From positions 1 through 14,922 of the forward strand of contig JBCBST010000080.1 of the NCBI GenBank assembly GCA_039819115.1: a DNA stretch of 14,922 nt, read 5' to 3'. The DNA comes from JBCBST01 sp039819115 (GTDB taxonomy: Bacteria; Bacteroidota; Rhodothermia; Balneolales; Balneolaceae). Numbering within the stretch: position 1 is the stretch's first letter; every line of letters begins with the position of its first letter. Below, in pieces: positions 5,985-12,671 of this stretch. A program made the position numbers and the translations under genes. Below the pieces are notes generated by a model. The model was not told where the DNA came from. It searched no databases and was given only the letters and a program-made list of their open reading frames with translations.

Positions 5985-8921
5985 TCACGGTAGTTTTACG
6001 GTCAGTTCAATATGGGTTCCTTGTTGCAATTCTGATTCTATGCTCAGGTCGGCCTTTAGTTCTTGTGCACGTTGTTTTATAGAGGCTATTCCATTTCCGG
6101 AAGAAGGTATTCCGGTATCAAACCCGACACCATTATCCACGATCCGAATACCCATTCCTTTTTCAGCTAACTCAAAATCGATGTTCACTGAAGTAGCATC
6201 AGCATGCTTTCGGATGTTGTTCAGACTTTCCTTAAAGAATAAGAACAGGTGTCTCTTTTTGTCCGAACTGAGGGTGATATCCAGCCGGTTTTCCGGTATA
6301 CCTGACGAAAAAGAGAGCTCATGATGAGGTAACATCTCATTTGACAGGCTGCGACACTTCGAAATAAAGTCTCCAAGCAATTCCTTGTTGGGATCAATCA
6401 TCCAAACAATTCCATCAAGTGAAGAGGCCAGCGCTCTTGCATTCTCTGATATCTTCTGTAGCTGGAGTGTGTTTCCGTACTTTTCCTGTTCCAGTTTATG
6501 CGAAAGGATATCGCCTGAAAGGGCAATTCCACTAAGCCCACTCCCGACTTCATCATGCAAGTCGCGCGCTATGCTCAGACGAATCCGTTCCAGTTTCAGT
6601 AAGTGAGAAACTCTATACCTGTACAGTCCCCATAAAAAGAGGAGAATCAGTGCAGCGGTTCCCGCTTTAAATAAAGGCGTTTGCCATAACGGTGGGTGTA
6701 CAGTAAACAGAACACGGGATTCTTTGGCATTCGAAAAGTTAAATGAGCCAGATGCCTGAACGTCGAATTCGTATTCTCCGGGAGGGAGTTGAGCGTAGCG
6801 GGCTTTTCTGTTTTCGCTGTTTTCCACCCAGTTGTCATCCATCCCTTTCAGCCGATAGCGATAGTGCATGAGTTCAGGATTAGAATAATTCAGGGCCGCA
6901 TATGAAAACTCGATGGTGTTTTCATACCATGGAAGAACCACCTGTTGTTCGCTAAAGGAAGGTGGTACAAAGCTACTATCCGTTGTAAATACCTCCATTT
7001 TCAGAATATGAAGAGGAGGATCTGTACGGGTTTGCGTAACAAAGCTCGGATCAAATGCGGTGATACCTTCCACTCCTCCGAAAAAGAACAGCCCATCTTG
7101 AGTGTTAAGGGCAGACCGGCGGTTAAACTCGAAGTTTACCACGCCTTCGCTGGCACCAAATACCGCTGAGGTTTGATTAATTGGGTTTATCTGAACAAGC
7201 CCCGAACCTGTTCCCATCCAAAGCTGGTCTTCGTGCTCCAGGATGCTGTACACAATCCGGTCGTTGATGTTTGCATCAAAACGGATTGGTGAAAGCTGGT
7301 CTGATTCCGGGTCATAATGAAACAGGCCCCGGGCGGTTCCAATCCAAAGGGTACGATCATGGCTTAAGTAGATATCCCAGATTGCATTATTTTTTAAGGG
7401 ATTGTTGAGGCCTAAATCAGCTCCGATCTCCGACACTTCCTCCGTTACCAGATCTACTTTAGCCAAACCCGAACCTTCTGTAGCTACATATAAATGGTGA
7501 TCGAGTAAAAGCAGGTCCTGTATGTTTGATTGCTTGACGAAGTCTTCTGTGTTAAGCATTCTGATCTGTTTACCGCTGGTTTTGTCCAGTTCATGAATGT
7601 TATTCAGCGATGATACATACATCGAGTGCTCATCAGAAGCCTGGATAGAAAACACAACATTTGAGTAGTACTCCTTTTCCATGTACACCCTTTGCTCCAC
7701 CTGATTCAACTCTGTATTAAACAGGATTAACCCATCGTTTGTGGCAAACCAATATTCAAAATCTGAGTCTGGTACGGTTTCAATGTCCCATATCTGAAGG
7801 CCACCTCCGCTTAGTCCGGAGGAAGCAGGATGCTCTTCCATCAAGCCTGACTCTCGTTGATACTGTACCAGTCCGGTAGAAAAGAGGTTGAGTACAATCG
7901 ATTGATCGTATTCCTCCTTCATGGCCATAATGACATCCGCAGATTCTGGCTTTACATCAATATGCCGGAAATGAGATTGTGTGGAATTCAGGTAGAAGAG
8001 CCCTCCCAGTGTGCCAACCCACACGCCGCCACCGCTATCCTTAAACAGGCTGGAAATGGAAGTAGTAAGGAAAGATGGTTCTTCCGTTAACTCAATTTGT
8101 TTAACAGTACCCTGTGCGTGATCTACCTCAAAAAGTCCTTGTTCCGTACCCATCCATATTCGGTGTTCATCAATCTCTAAAAAAGAGAACGCATATTCGG
8201 AGATCAAAGAGGCAGGTATGGTTTTTGGGTTGGGAAATACGTCTTTCCGAAGTTCTTCATAACCGGAAACCCATAGTATTTCGGATTCTTTCCCATAATA
8301 GATGGGGGTCAGATGATCCTTTTTTAACATCCCAACCGGAGTCAGATGCGTGGTTTCGGGATGGATCAAATAGATATTGCTTTCCTTTGAAAGCATAAGA
8401 ATTCCCTGCGGATGTTCAGTAATTGAAAAGGATTCCATCTCCGTAGATAAAAAATGAAACGTCCGTTCATCCAGGTCAAACCATCCTCCGGTTTGAAGCG
8501 TGTTAAACCAAATTCGGTGGGTTTTTTCATCGTAAATCATTTCCTGCAGATCCAGTCGGCTATTTGGCTTGTCTGGAAGGGTGATGAATTGTTCAAATGA
8601 ATTAGAAACAGGATCATACCGGTTCAGGCCATTATAACTCCCGATCCACATCGTTCCGTTTTTATCCTCAATAATAGAACGAATGGTATTACTGGAAAGG
8701 CTGGTTGAATCATCGGGCTGGTTAAAAAAGGTGATGATGTCATATCCATCAAAGCGATTTAATCCACTATCGGTACCTATCCAGATAAATCCTTTAGTAT
8801 CCTGAAAAACGGTATGTACAATGTTGTTAGATAGCCCGGTGCCCGTGTTCAGATGTTGTGAAACACGATGCTCAGGCTGTAGCTGAAAAAGAAACAGTAA
8901 GAAGCCAAATACAAAGACCAT
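5985..8921 (-). CDS. Sensor histidine kinase with periplasmic Reg_prop propeller and Y_Y_Y domain
   Basis: This 978-residue membrane sensor begins with a short hydrophobic signal (about 1-13). It continues with a long periplasmic beta-propeller of Reg_prop repeats (GFIWIGTDSGLNRFDGYD near 44, and similar W-x-G-T/S--GL units near 90, 255, 300, 525 and 567). A Y_Y_Y domain follows (about 664-742), then one transmembrane segment (about 750-768). The cytoplasmic part has the HisKA_3 dimerisation helix with phospho-accepting His789 (ARDLHDEVGSGL) and an HATPase_c domain with N box (KESLNNIRKHADAT, 897-910) and G boxes (DNGVGFD 929-935, GNGIASI 942-948). The architecture resembles Bacteroidota sensors of glycans or surface signals, but without the fused HTH of hybrid systems. 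It passes phosphate to the regulator encoded 39 nt downstream. The ATG at 8921 lacks a visible Shine-Dalgarno. The ligand cannot be told from sequence. Confidence 0.95.
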   Translation of the reverse strand: MVFVFGFLLFLFQLQPEHRVSQHLNTGTGLSNNIVHTVFQDTKGFIWIGTDSGLNRFDGYDIITFFNQPDDSTSLSSNTIRSIIEDKNGTMWIGSYNGLNRYDPVSNSFEQFITLPDKPNSRLDLQEMIYDEKTHRIWFNTLQTGGWFDLDERTFHFLSTEMESFSITEHPQGILMLSKESNIYLIHPETTHLTPVGMLKKDHLTPIYYGKESEILWVSGYEELRKDVFPNPKTIPASLISEYAFSFLEIDEHRIWMGTEQGLFEVDHAQGTVKQIELTEEPSFLTTSISSLFKDSGGGVWVGTLGGLFYLNSTQSHFRHIDVKPESADVIMAMKEEYDQSIVLNLFSTGLVQYQRESGLMEEHPASSGLSGGGLQIWDIETVPDSDFEYWFATNDGLILFNTELNQVEQRVYMEKEYYSNVVFSIQASDEHSMYVSSLNNIHELDKTSGKQIRMLNTEDFVKQSNIQDLLLLDHHLYVATEGSGLAKVDLVTEEVSEIGADLGLNNPLKNNAIWDIYLSHDRTLWIGTARGLFHYDPESDQLSPIRFDANINDRIVYSILEHEDQLWMGTGSGLVQINPINQTSAVFGASEGVVNFEFNRRSALNTQDGLFFFGGVEGITAFDPSFVTQTRTDPPLHILKMEVFTTDSSFVPPSFSEQQVVLPWYENTIEFSYAALNYSNPELMHYRYRLKGMDDNWVENSENRKARYAQLPPGEYEFDVQASGSFNFSNAKESRVLFTVHPPLWQTPLFKAGTAALILLFLWGLYRYRVSHLLKLERIRLSIARDLHDEVGSGLSGIALSGDILSHKLEQEKYGNTLQLQKISENARALASSLDGIVWMIDPNKELLGDFISKCRSLSNEMLPHHELSFSSGIPENRLDITLSSDKKRHLFLFFKESLNNIRKHADATSVNIDFELAEKGMGIRIVDNGVGFDTGIPSSGNGIASIKQRAQELKADLSIESELQQGTHIELTVKLP

Positions 8922-8961
8922 TCAATAATTGCCGCTAGGACCAATACCCGTTATAAAGTAT

Positions 8962-8969
8962 CAAATCTA
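8962..8969 (-). promoter_or_regulatory. Candidate -7 box upstream of the kinase operon (TAGATTTG)
   Basis: On the minus strand this reads TAGATTTG, an exact match to the Bacteroidota TAnnTTTG -7 consensus and identical to the box at 608-615. It would start transcription roughly 35 nt before the kinase ATG. No clear TTTG -33 element is found at the expected spacing, so the call is tentative. It lies between the kinase gene and the terminator of the preceding gene, which is where an operon promoter is expected. Confidence 0.35.
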
Positions 8970-9055
8970 AACCGGTTGCTCTACTATAGTTTTTACTGCA
9001 CCTTGAGCAGGGTAGAGGGCATAGGGAGTATGATTGCTTTTTGGTATTCCAAAGC

Positions 9056-9091
9056 AAAAAAGCCCTCCCGATTTTCCATCGGGAAGGGCTT
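9056..9091 (-). terminator. Rho-independent terminator of the small secreted-protein gene
   Basis: Read on the minus strand, AAGCCCTTCCCGAT pairs with ATCGGGAGGGCTT across a short loop with a single bulged base, and a run of six T follows (9061-9056). It begins 25 nt after the stop of the 9117-9533 gene. It separates that gene from the kinase operon, which therefore needs its own promoter. Confidence 0.9.
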
Positions 9092-9116
9092 AGGGTACAG
9101 GTATCTAAAGTAAATT

Positions 9117-9533
9117 CTACAGGTATTCGACTGTGGTTTTCAGGTGGCCGAAGTAATGGCCAGTCAAAGGGGTTTGTGATTTCAGATCTCCATCCATTGT
9201 AATGGTATGCACTCCTGATGCAGGATCGCTGGTTAGCTTTTTTTGAGGAGCATAGGCGATCAAATTGCCGTGTTTATTTACCAAAGGTGCCTTCTCTGGG
9301 GTGCTGACGAGTATATCCGAGTGTGGTAATGTGGCCAGTACAACGTTTCCGGCTTCCAGTGTAGTTGAACCGGGTGTGAGGTATTGCATAGGGGATTGAA
9401 CGGATGCGTTTGCGCCTGATACTACGTTTACGCTTACCTGCATGACCGCTGATGCACTTTTTTGTGCAATAGCTGAATGGGTTTGGATTGTGTAAACACC
9501 CACCAGCAGCAATATTTTGGCTGCTACTTTCAT
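9117..9533 (-). CDS. Small secreted beta-rich protein, possibly DUF4402-like
   Basis: This 138-residue protein has a clear Sec signal peptide (MKVAAKILLLVGVYTIQTHSAIAQ, cleaved near 23-24) and a mature part of about 114 residues with no cysteine. The mature chain begins with alternating beta-strand sequence (MQVSVNVVSGANA) and ends GHYFGHLKTTVEYL, like the final strand of DUF4402/spore-coat-U-type domains (G-Y-G---VTV-Y), which are pilus- or fibre-like immunoglobulin folds. That link is from pattern memory and is weak. The start at 9533 is preceded by a purine-rich AAGAGAAGAGAG stretch that can serve as ribosome binding site. It is transcribed alone: a strong terminator follows and the next gene upstream is divergent. 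A structural or surface role is inferred; no enzyme motif is present. Confidence 0.75.
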   Translation of the reverse strand: MKVAAKILLLVGVYTIQTHSAIAQKSASAVMQVSVNVVSGANASVQSPMQYLTPGSTTLEAGNVVLATLPHSDILVSTPEKAPLVNKHGNLIAYAPQKKLTSDPASGVHTITMDGDLKSQTPLTGHYFGHLKTTVEYL

Positions 9534-9895
9534 TTCTCTCTTCTCTTAAAGGTTCTGATTCTCTTGACTTTTTTCTAGGCGAATCACGTAGAGATAAATT
9601 ATTAAAGAAATCTAATATTAGAAAGCTCTAATTTAATTTTTTCTTCTTCACCAATAAAACCATCAAAAAAGGGAGATAGATTAGTGTGAGCCGGTTTTTT
9701 GCAAACGACCGAGCGTTACATAACGGTATGATTGCCCATTAAATGAGTAGAATGGCTTCAGAATGAGCGCGTATTCAGAGAGGATTAATCGGTATGCGAC
9801 AAACCGGGTAGTGCTGTGGATTAAAACTCATGCTCTGTTTGCAATTTTAGCTATGTTTATGGCTTATCTTTCGCCAAAACATAAGACATACATTC
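9534..9895. other. AT-rich divergent intergenic region
   Basis: These 362 bases separate the small secreted-protein gene (minus) from the GH31 gene (plus) and must hold both promoters. The left half is strongly AT-rich and contains the palindrome at 9611-9622. A short inverted repeat CGTTA-CA-TAACG lies at 9714-9725. I found no tRNA, riboswitch or convincing coding sequence; a 61-codon frame at 9763-9948 runs into the GH31 start and lacks a ribosome binding site. No -33/-7 pair with correct spacing was found for the GH31 gene. Confidence 0.6.
9611..9622. promoter_or_regulatory. 12-bp palindrome TCTAATATTAGA, possible operator
   Basis: TCTAATATTAGA is a perfect palindrome 78 nt upstream of the 9533 start. 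On the minus strand it overlaps TAGATTTC (9614-9607), which matches seven of eight positions of the Bacteroidota -7 box, so a repressor bound here could block that promoter. A further TCTAAT half-site occurs at 9627-9632. In AT-rich DNA a palindrome of this length can arise by chance. Confidence 0.3.
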
Positions 9896-12277
9896 ATGTA
9901 TCGATTGCTCAGTATTCTTTTGCCGATATTGGTCATAACTTCATGTAGCCAATACCCAAACCGGGACTTCATCAGGTTTTCAGAAAATGGAAATTCATAT
10001 GTGTTAGAAGCCACAGATGGTAAGTATGTATTCCAGTACTATTCCCATGAGATTCTTGAGGTGCACTTTATACCTGACGGCGAGCAACTGGTTGAAGAGT
10101 CTCATGCAGTGGTTATGGAATTGCCCGAATCGGAATTTGCGAGTGTATCAGAAACAGAAGATTATATTACCATTGATTCAGACGGGATAGACGTTTCTAT
10201 CCAAAAAGAACCATTCAGAATAGCGTTTAATCAAAACGGGCGTCCTTTACTCAAGGAACGCGCCGGGTATAGCCGCGATTCGCTGGAAACCATCGAGTTT
10301 GGGATAACGAAGGACGAAGCGTTGTACGGAGCGGGCTCAAGAGCGTTAGGGATGGATCGACGTGGGCACCGATTACCTCTGTATAACCGGGCTCACTACG
10401 GGTATGAGACCTACAGCGAACAGATGAACTTCTCCATTCCCATAGTTCTTTCTTCCAATCGATACCTCCTGCATTTTGATAACGCTCCAATCGGTTTTCT
10501 CGACCTGGATAGTAAAGGAAAAAACACGATCAGGTACGAAACGATTTCCGGACGCAAAACCTACCAGTTGGTAGTAGGCGATGACTGGTTAGATATAATG
10601 GATAACTATACCCAGTTAACGGGTAGGCAGCCTATGATTCCCCGATGGGCCCTGGGCAATTTCTCGAGCCGGTTTGGGTACCATTCGCAGGAAGAAGTGA
10701 TGCAAACCATTTCCAGGTTTAAGGAAGATGAAATTCCGGTAGATGCCGTAATCCTGGATTTATATTGGTTTGGGAAGGACGTTAAAGGCACACTTGGAGA
10801 TTTTGAATTCTATGCCGATTCGTTTCCTGATCCCGATAGGATGATTCGGGAATTACGGGAAATGGATGTAGAAACCATCTTGATTACGGAGCCCTTTGTA
10901 CTTAAAACCTCAAAACGTTGGGACGAAGCCATAGAGAAAGGAATCCTGGCGGTAGACTCTACAGGTGAAGCGGGTACCTTTGAGTTTTACTTCGGTGAAG
11001 GTGGGATTATAGATGTATATAGTGAAGAGGGTTACTCTTGGTTTTCTGATATCAACCGGGGCTTACTCGATATGGGTGTAACCGGCATCTGGGGGGACCT
11101 CGGTGAACCGGAAGCACATCCCTCATACCTGATCCACGAAACAGGAACTGCCAACGAACTTCATAATGTCTACGGGCATGACTGGGCCCGATTGGTATAT
11201 TCTACGTTCAGGGATTTCGATCCGGATAAAAGGCCGTTCATTTTAATGAGAGCGGGCTATTCTGGTTCTCAGCGGTATGGGTTAATACCCTGGTCCGGTG
11301 ATGTAAATCGTACGTGGGGTGGTCTAAACCGGCAGGCGGAGATTGCCATGCAAATGGGCATGCAGGGAATTGCATACATGCATAGTGACTTGGGAGGATT
11401 TGGAGGAGACTATAAAGACGGGGAGCTTTATACCCGATGGCTTCAGTACGGTGTCTTCCAACCCGTTTATCGTCCGCATGCTCAGGATGTGGTTCCCAGT
11501 GAACCTGTTTTCTGGGATGACACGACCAAAGCACTCACGAAAGCAGCCATCGAACTCAGGTATCGATTATTACCCTATAACTACAGCTTATCCTGGGAGA
11601 ATAATCAAACCGGAGCACCGTTAATGCGCCCCCTCTTCTTTGAGGAACCCGACAATGACATGCTTTATGATTATGATGCTTCGTATTTGTGGGGGGCATC
11701 CTTTTTAGTTGCACCGATCCTTGAACCGGGTGTAAAACGTAAAGAGCTCTATTTACCGGATTCGTCCGATTGGTTCGATTTTTATTCGGGTCAGCGATAT
11801 GAGGGAGGTCAGACGGTAGAAGTGGATGTAGCAGATAGTCATATACCCGTATTTGTTCGCTCCGGCGCCCTCATTCCCATGGCCAAGGCATTGCAGACCA
11901 CGAAGGAGTATGATGGGAATACCTTGGAGCTTCATTACTTCTACGACGAGGAAGCTGGGACATCTGCGTACTCGTTGTATAACGATGATGGACTAACCTT
12001 TGAGGCTTACGAAAGGGGAGCCTATGAACGTATACTGTTTGAAATGGAACCCGGAGCAGAGGAACTCATCTTAACCATGGAAGCACAAACCGGGGATGCA
12101 TTTAAAAGCCGTACGAAAAAGGTGGAACTGGTCATTCATAATTTGAAAGCGGCGGAAGTACACATTCGATTAGGTGATGAATCACTCACTGCGTACCCGG
12201 ATGAAGATAAGCGTGTCATACGGATACCGGTTGAATGGAATTCCGCAGATCCGGCCACGATTTCGATACGTTTTTAA
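9896..12277 (+). CDS. GH31 alpha-glucosidase / alpha-transglucosylase lipoprotein
   Basis: This 793-residue glycoside hydrolase of family 31 has a lipoprotein signal ending at Cys17 (VITSC), so it should be anchored in the outer membrane or periplasm. The N-terminal beta-sandwich (about 30-240) is followed by the TIM barrel (about 245-570). The predicted nucleophile is Asp401 (GIWGDLGEPE) and the acid/base Asp469 (IPWSGDVNRTWGG); DAVILDLYWFG (283-293) and HSDLGGFGG (496-504) line the active site. C-terminal beta-domains follow (about 575-793), including a DUF5110-like part. The GDLGEPE form of the nucleophile motif and the 68-residue spacing between the two aspartates recall, from memory, the oligosaccharide alpha-1,4-transglucosylase subgroup (Cellvibrio Agd31B), so starch or glycogen oligosaccharides are likely substrates. 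The ATG is at 9896 without a Shine-Dalgarno. It is transcribed alone; no SusC/SusD genes are beside it. Confidence 0.93.
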   Translation: MYRLLSILLPILVITSCSQYPNRDFIRFSENGNSYVLEATDGKYVFQYYSHEILEVHFIPDGEQLVEESHAVVMELPESEFASVSETEDYITIDSDGIDVSIQKEPFRIAFNQNGRPLLKERAGYSRDSLETIEFGITKDEALYGAGSRALGMDRRGHRLPLYNRAHYGYETYSEQMNFSIPIVLSSNRYLLHFDNAPIGFLDLDSKGKNTIRYETISGRKTYQLVVGDDWLDIMDNYTQLTGRQPMIPRWALGNFSSRFGYHSQEEVMQTISRFKEDEIPVDAVILDLYWFGKDVKGTLGDFEFYADSFPDPDRMIRELREMDVETILITEPFVLKTSKRWDEAIEKGILAVDSTGEAGTFEFYFGEGGIIDVYSEEGYSWFSDINRGLLDMGVTGIWGDLGEPEAHPSYLIHETGTANELHNVYGHDWARLVYSTFRDFDPDKRPFILMRAGYSGSQRYGLIPWSGDVNRTWGGLNRQAEIAMQMGMQGIAYMHSDLGGFGGDYKDGELYTRWLQYGVFQPVYRPHAQDVVPSEPVFWDDTTKALTKAAIELRYRLLPYNYSLSWENNQTGAPLMRPLFFEEPDNDMLYDYDASYLWGASFLVAPILEPGVKRKELYLPDSSDWFDFYSGQRYEGGQTVEVDVADSHIPVFVRSGALIPMAKALQTTKEYDGNTLELHYFYDEEAGTSAYSLYNDDGLTFEAYERGAYERILFEMEPGAEELILTMEAQTGDAFKSRTKKVELVIHNLKAAEVHIRLGDESLTAYPDEDKRVIRIPVEWNSADPATISIRF

Positions 12278-12279
12278 AG

Positions 12280-12477
12280 GATGGCCCTGTAGGAAGCGTT
12301 ACGGGTTTATTTCCGAGTTGTACATATAGTCATAATTGTGTTTACGAACGATTCACAAAACCTGGCTCTCCCTGGAATCTGGTGTATGTTGAGGAGGTTA
12401 ACACCCGTTCAGAGGGTATTCGTCGTGAACAGAATATCAAAAAGAGAGGAGCAAAAAGGTTTCTCGAACAGGTTTGA
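12280..12477 (+). pseudogene. Decayed GIY-YIG (UPF0213/UvrC-like) endonuclease remnant
   Basis: From 12325 to the stop at 12475-12477 one frame reads SHN-VYERFTKPGSPWNLVYVEEV-TRSE-IRREQNIKKRGAKRFLEQV. This matches the C-terminal half of small GIY-YIG domain proteins, where EHN, PW-LVY-E, TRSEA--RE--IK-RGAKRFLE are typical. The N-terminal half is broken: KDG is seen in this frame near 12277, KRY-GFISEL lies in another frame at 12294-12320 with a stop at 12327, and the catalytic GIY and YIG strands are not intact. At least two frame changes are needed, so I call it a pseudogene. The intact frame begins inside the GH31 gene (12235). Such genes are mobile and often sit near RNA genes; this one ends 34 nt before tRNA-Pro. 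Confidence 0.6.
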
Positions 12478-12505
12478 GGTTTGTATGCGTTAACTCGTAT
12501 CTTTA
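12473..12505 (+). promoter_or_regulatory. Candidate tRNA promoter (TTTG -33, TATCTTTA -7)
   Basis: TTTG at 12473-12476 and TATCTTTA at 12498-12505 are separated by 21 nt and resemble the Bacteroidota -33/-7 pair (seven of eight positions at -7). The start would fall almost at the first base of tRNA-Pro, leaving little or no 5' leader. The TTTG overlaps the stop codon of the GIY-YIG remnant. Spacing is slightly long, so this is tentative. Confidence 0.3.
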
Positions 12506-12511
12506 AAAGAT

Positions 12512-12585
12512 CGGGGCGTGGCGTAGTCCGGTAGCGCACTCGGCTGGGGGCCGAGGGGTCGCAGGTTCAAATCCTGTCGCCCCGA
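12512..12585 (+). tRNA. tRNA-Pro (anticodon GGG)
   Basis: A complete 74-nt cloverleaf. The acceptor stem is CGGGGCG with CGCCCCG (12578-12584), the D stem GCGT/GCGC, the anticodon stem CTCGG/CCGAG with loop CTGGGGG (anticodon GGG, G37), and the T stem GCAGG/CCTGT with loop TTCAAAT. The C1-G72 pair and discriminator A73 (12585) are the identity elements of bacterial proline tRNA. The CCA end is not encoded (CAT follows) and must be added after transcription. It reads CCC and CCT codons. The following 86 bases up to the DUF5916 stop hold nothing I can support. Confidence 0.97.
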
Positions 12586-12671
12586 CATCATTTTTCAGGG
12601 TTAAAATTGTAGGGCTGGTCTATTCGCTCAATATTCTGATTCGGGAGTCCCTACTCATTTATATTCTCAGG

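Noticed and set aside
9714..9725. CGTTA-CA-TAACG short palindrome as an operator for the GH31 gene
   Set aside because: Five-base arms far (about 170 nt) from the start, with no promoter element beside it, are expected by chance.
9763..9948. 61-codon frame on the plus strand with a hydrophobic middle, overlapping the GH31 start
   Set aside because: It overlaps the GH31 lipoprotein signal by 53 bases in another frame, has no ribosome binding site and resembles no family I know.
12512..12585. tRNA-Pro as an integration (att) site
   Set aside because: No repeat of the tRNA 3' end and no integrase gene is found in the window; the GIY-YIG remnant alone is not sufficient.
12609..12654. Inverted repeat GTAGGG / CCCTAC downstream of the DUF5916 gene as a possible terminator
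   Set aside because: The 34-nt loop is long for a 6-bp stem and only a weak U-rich stretch follows on the minus strand.
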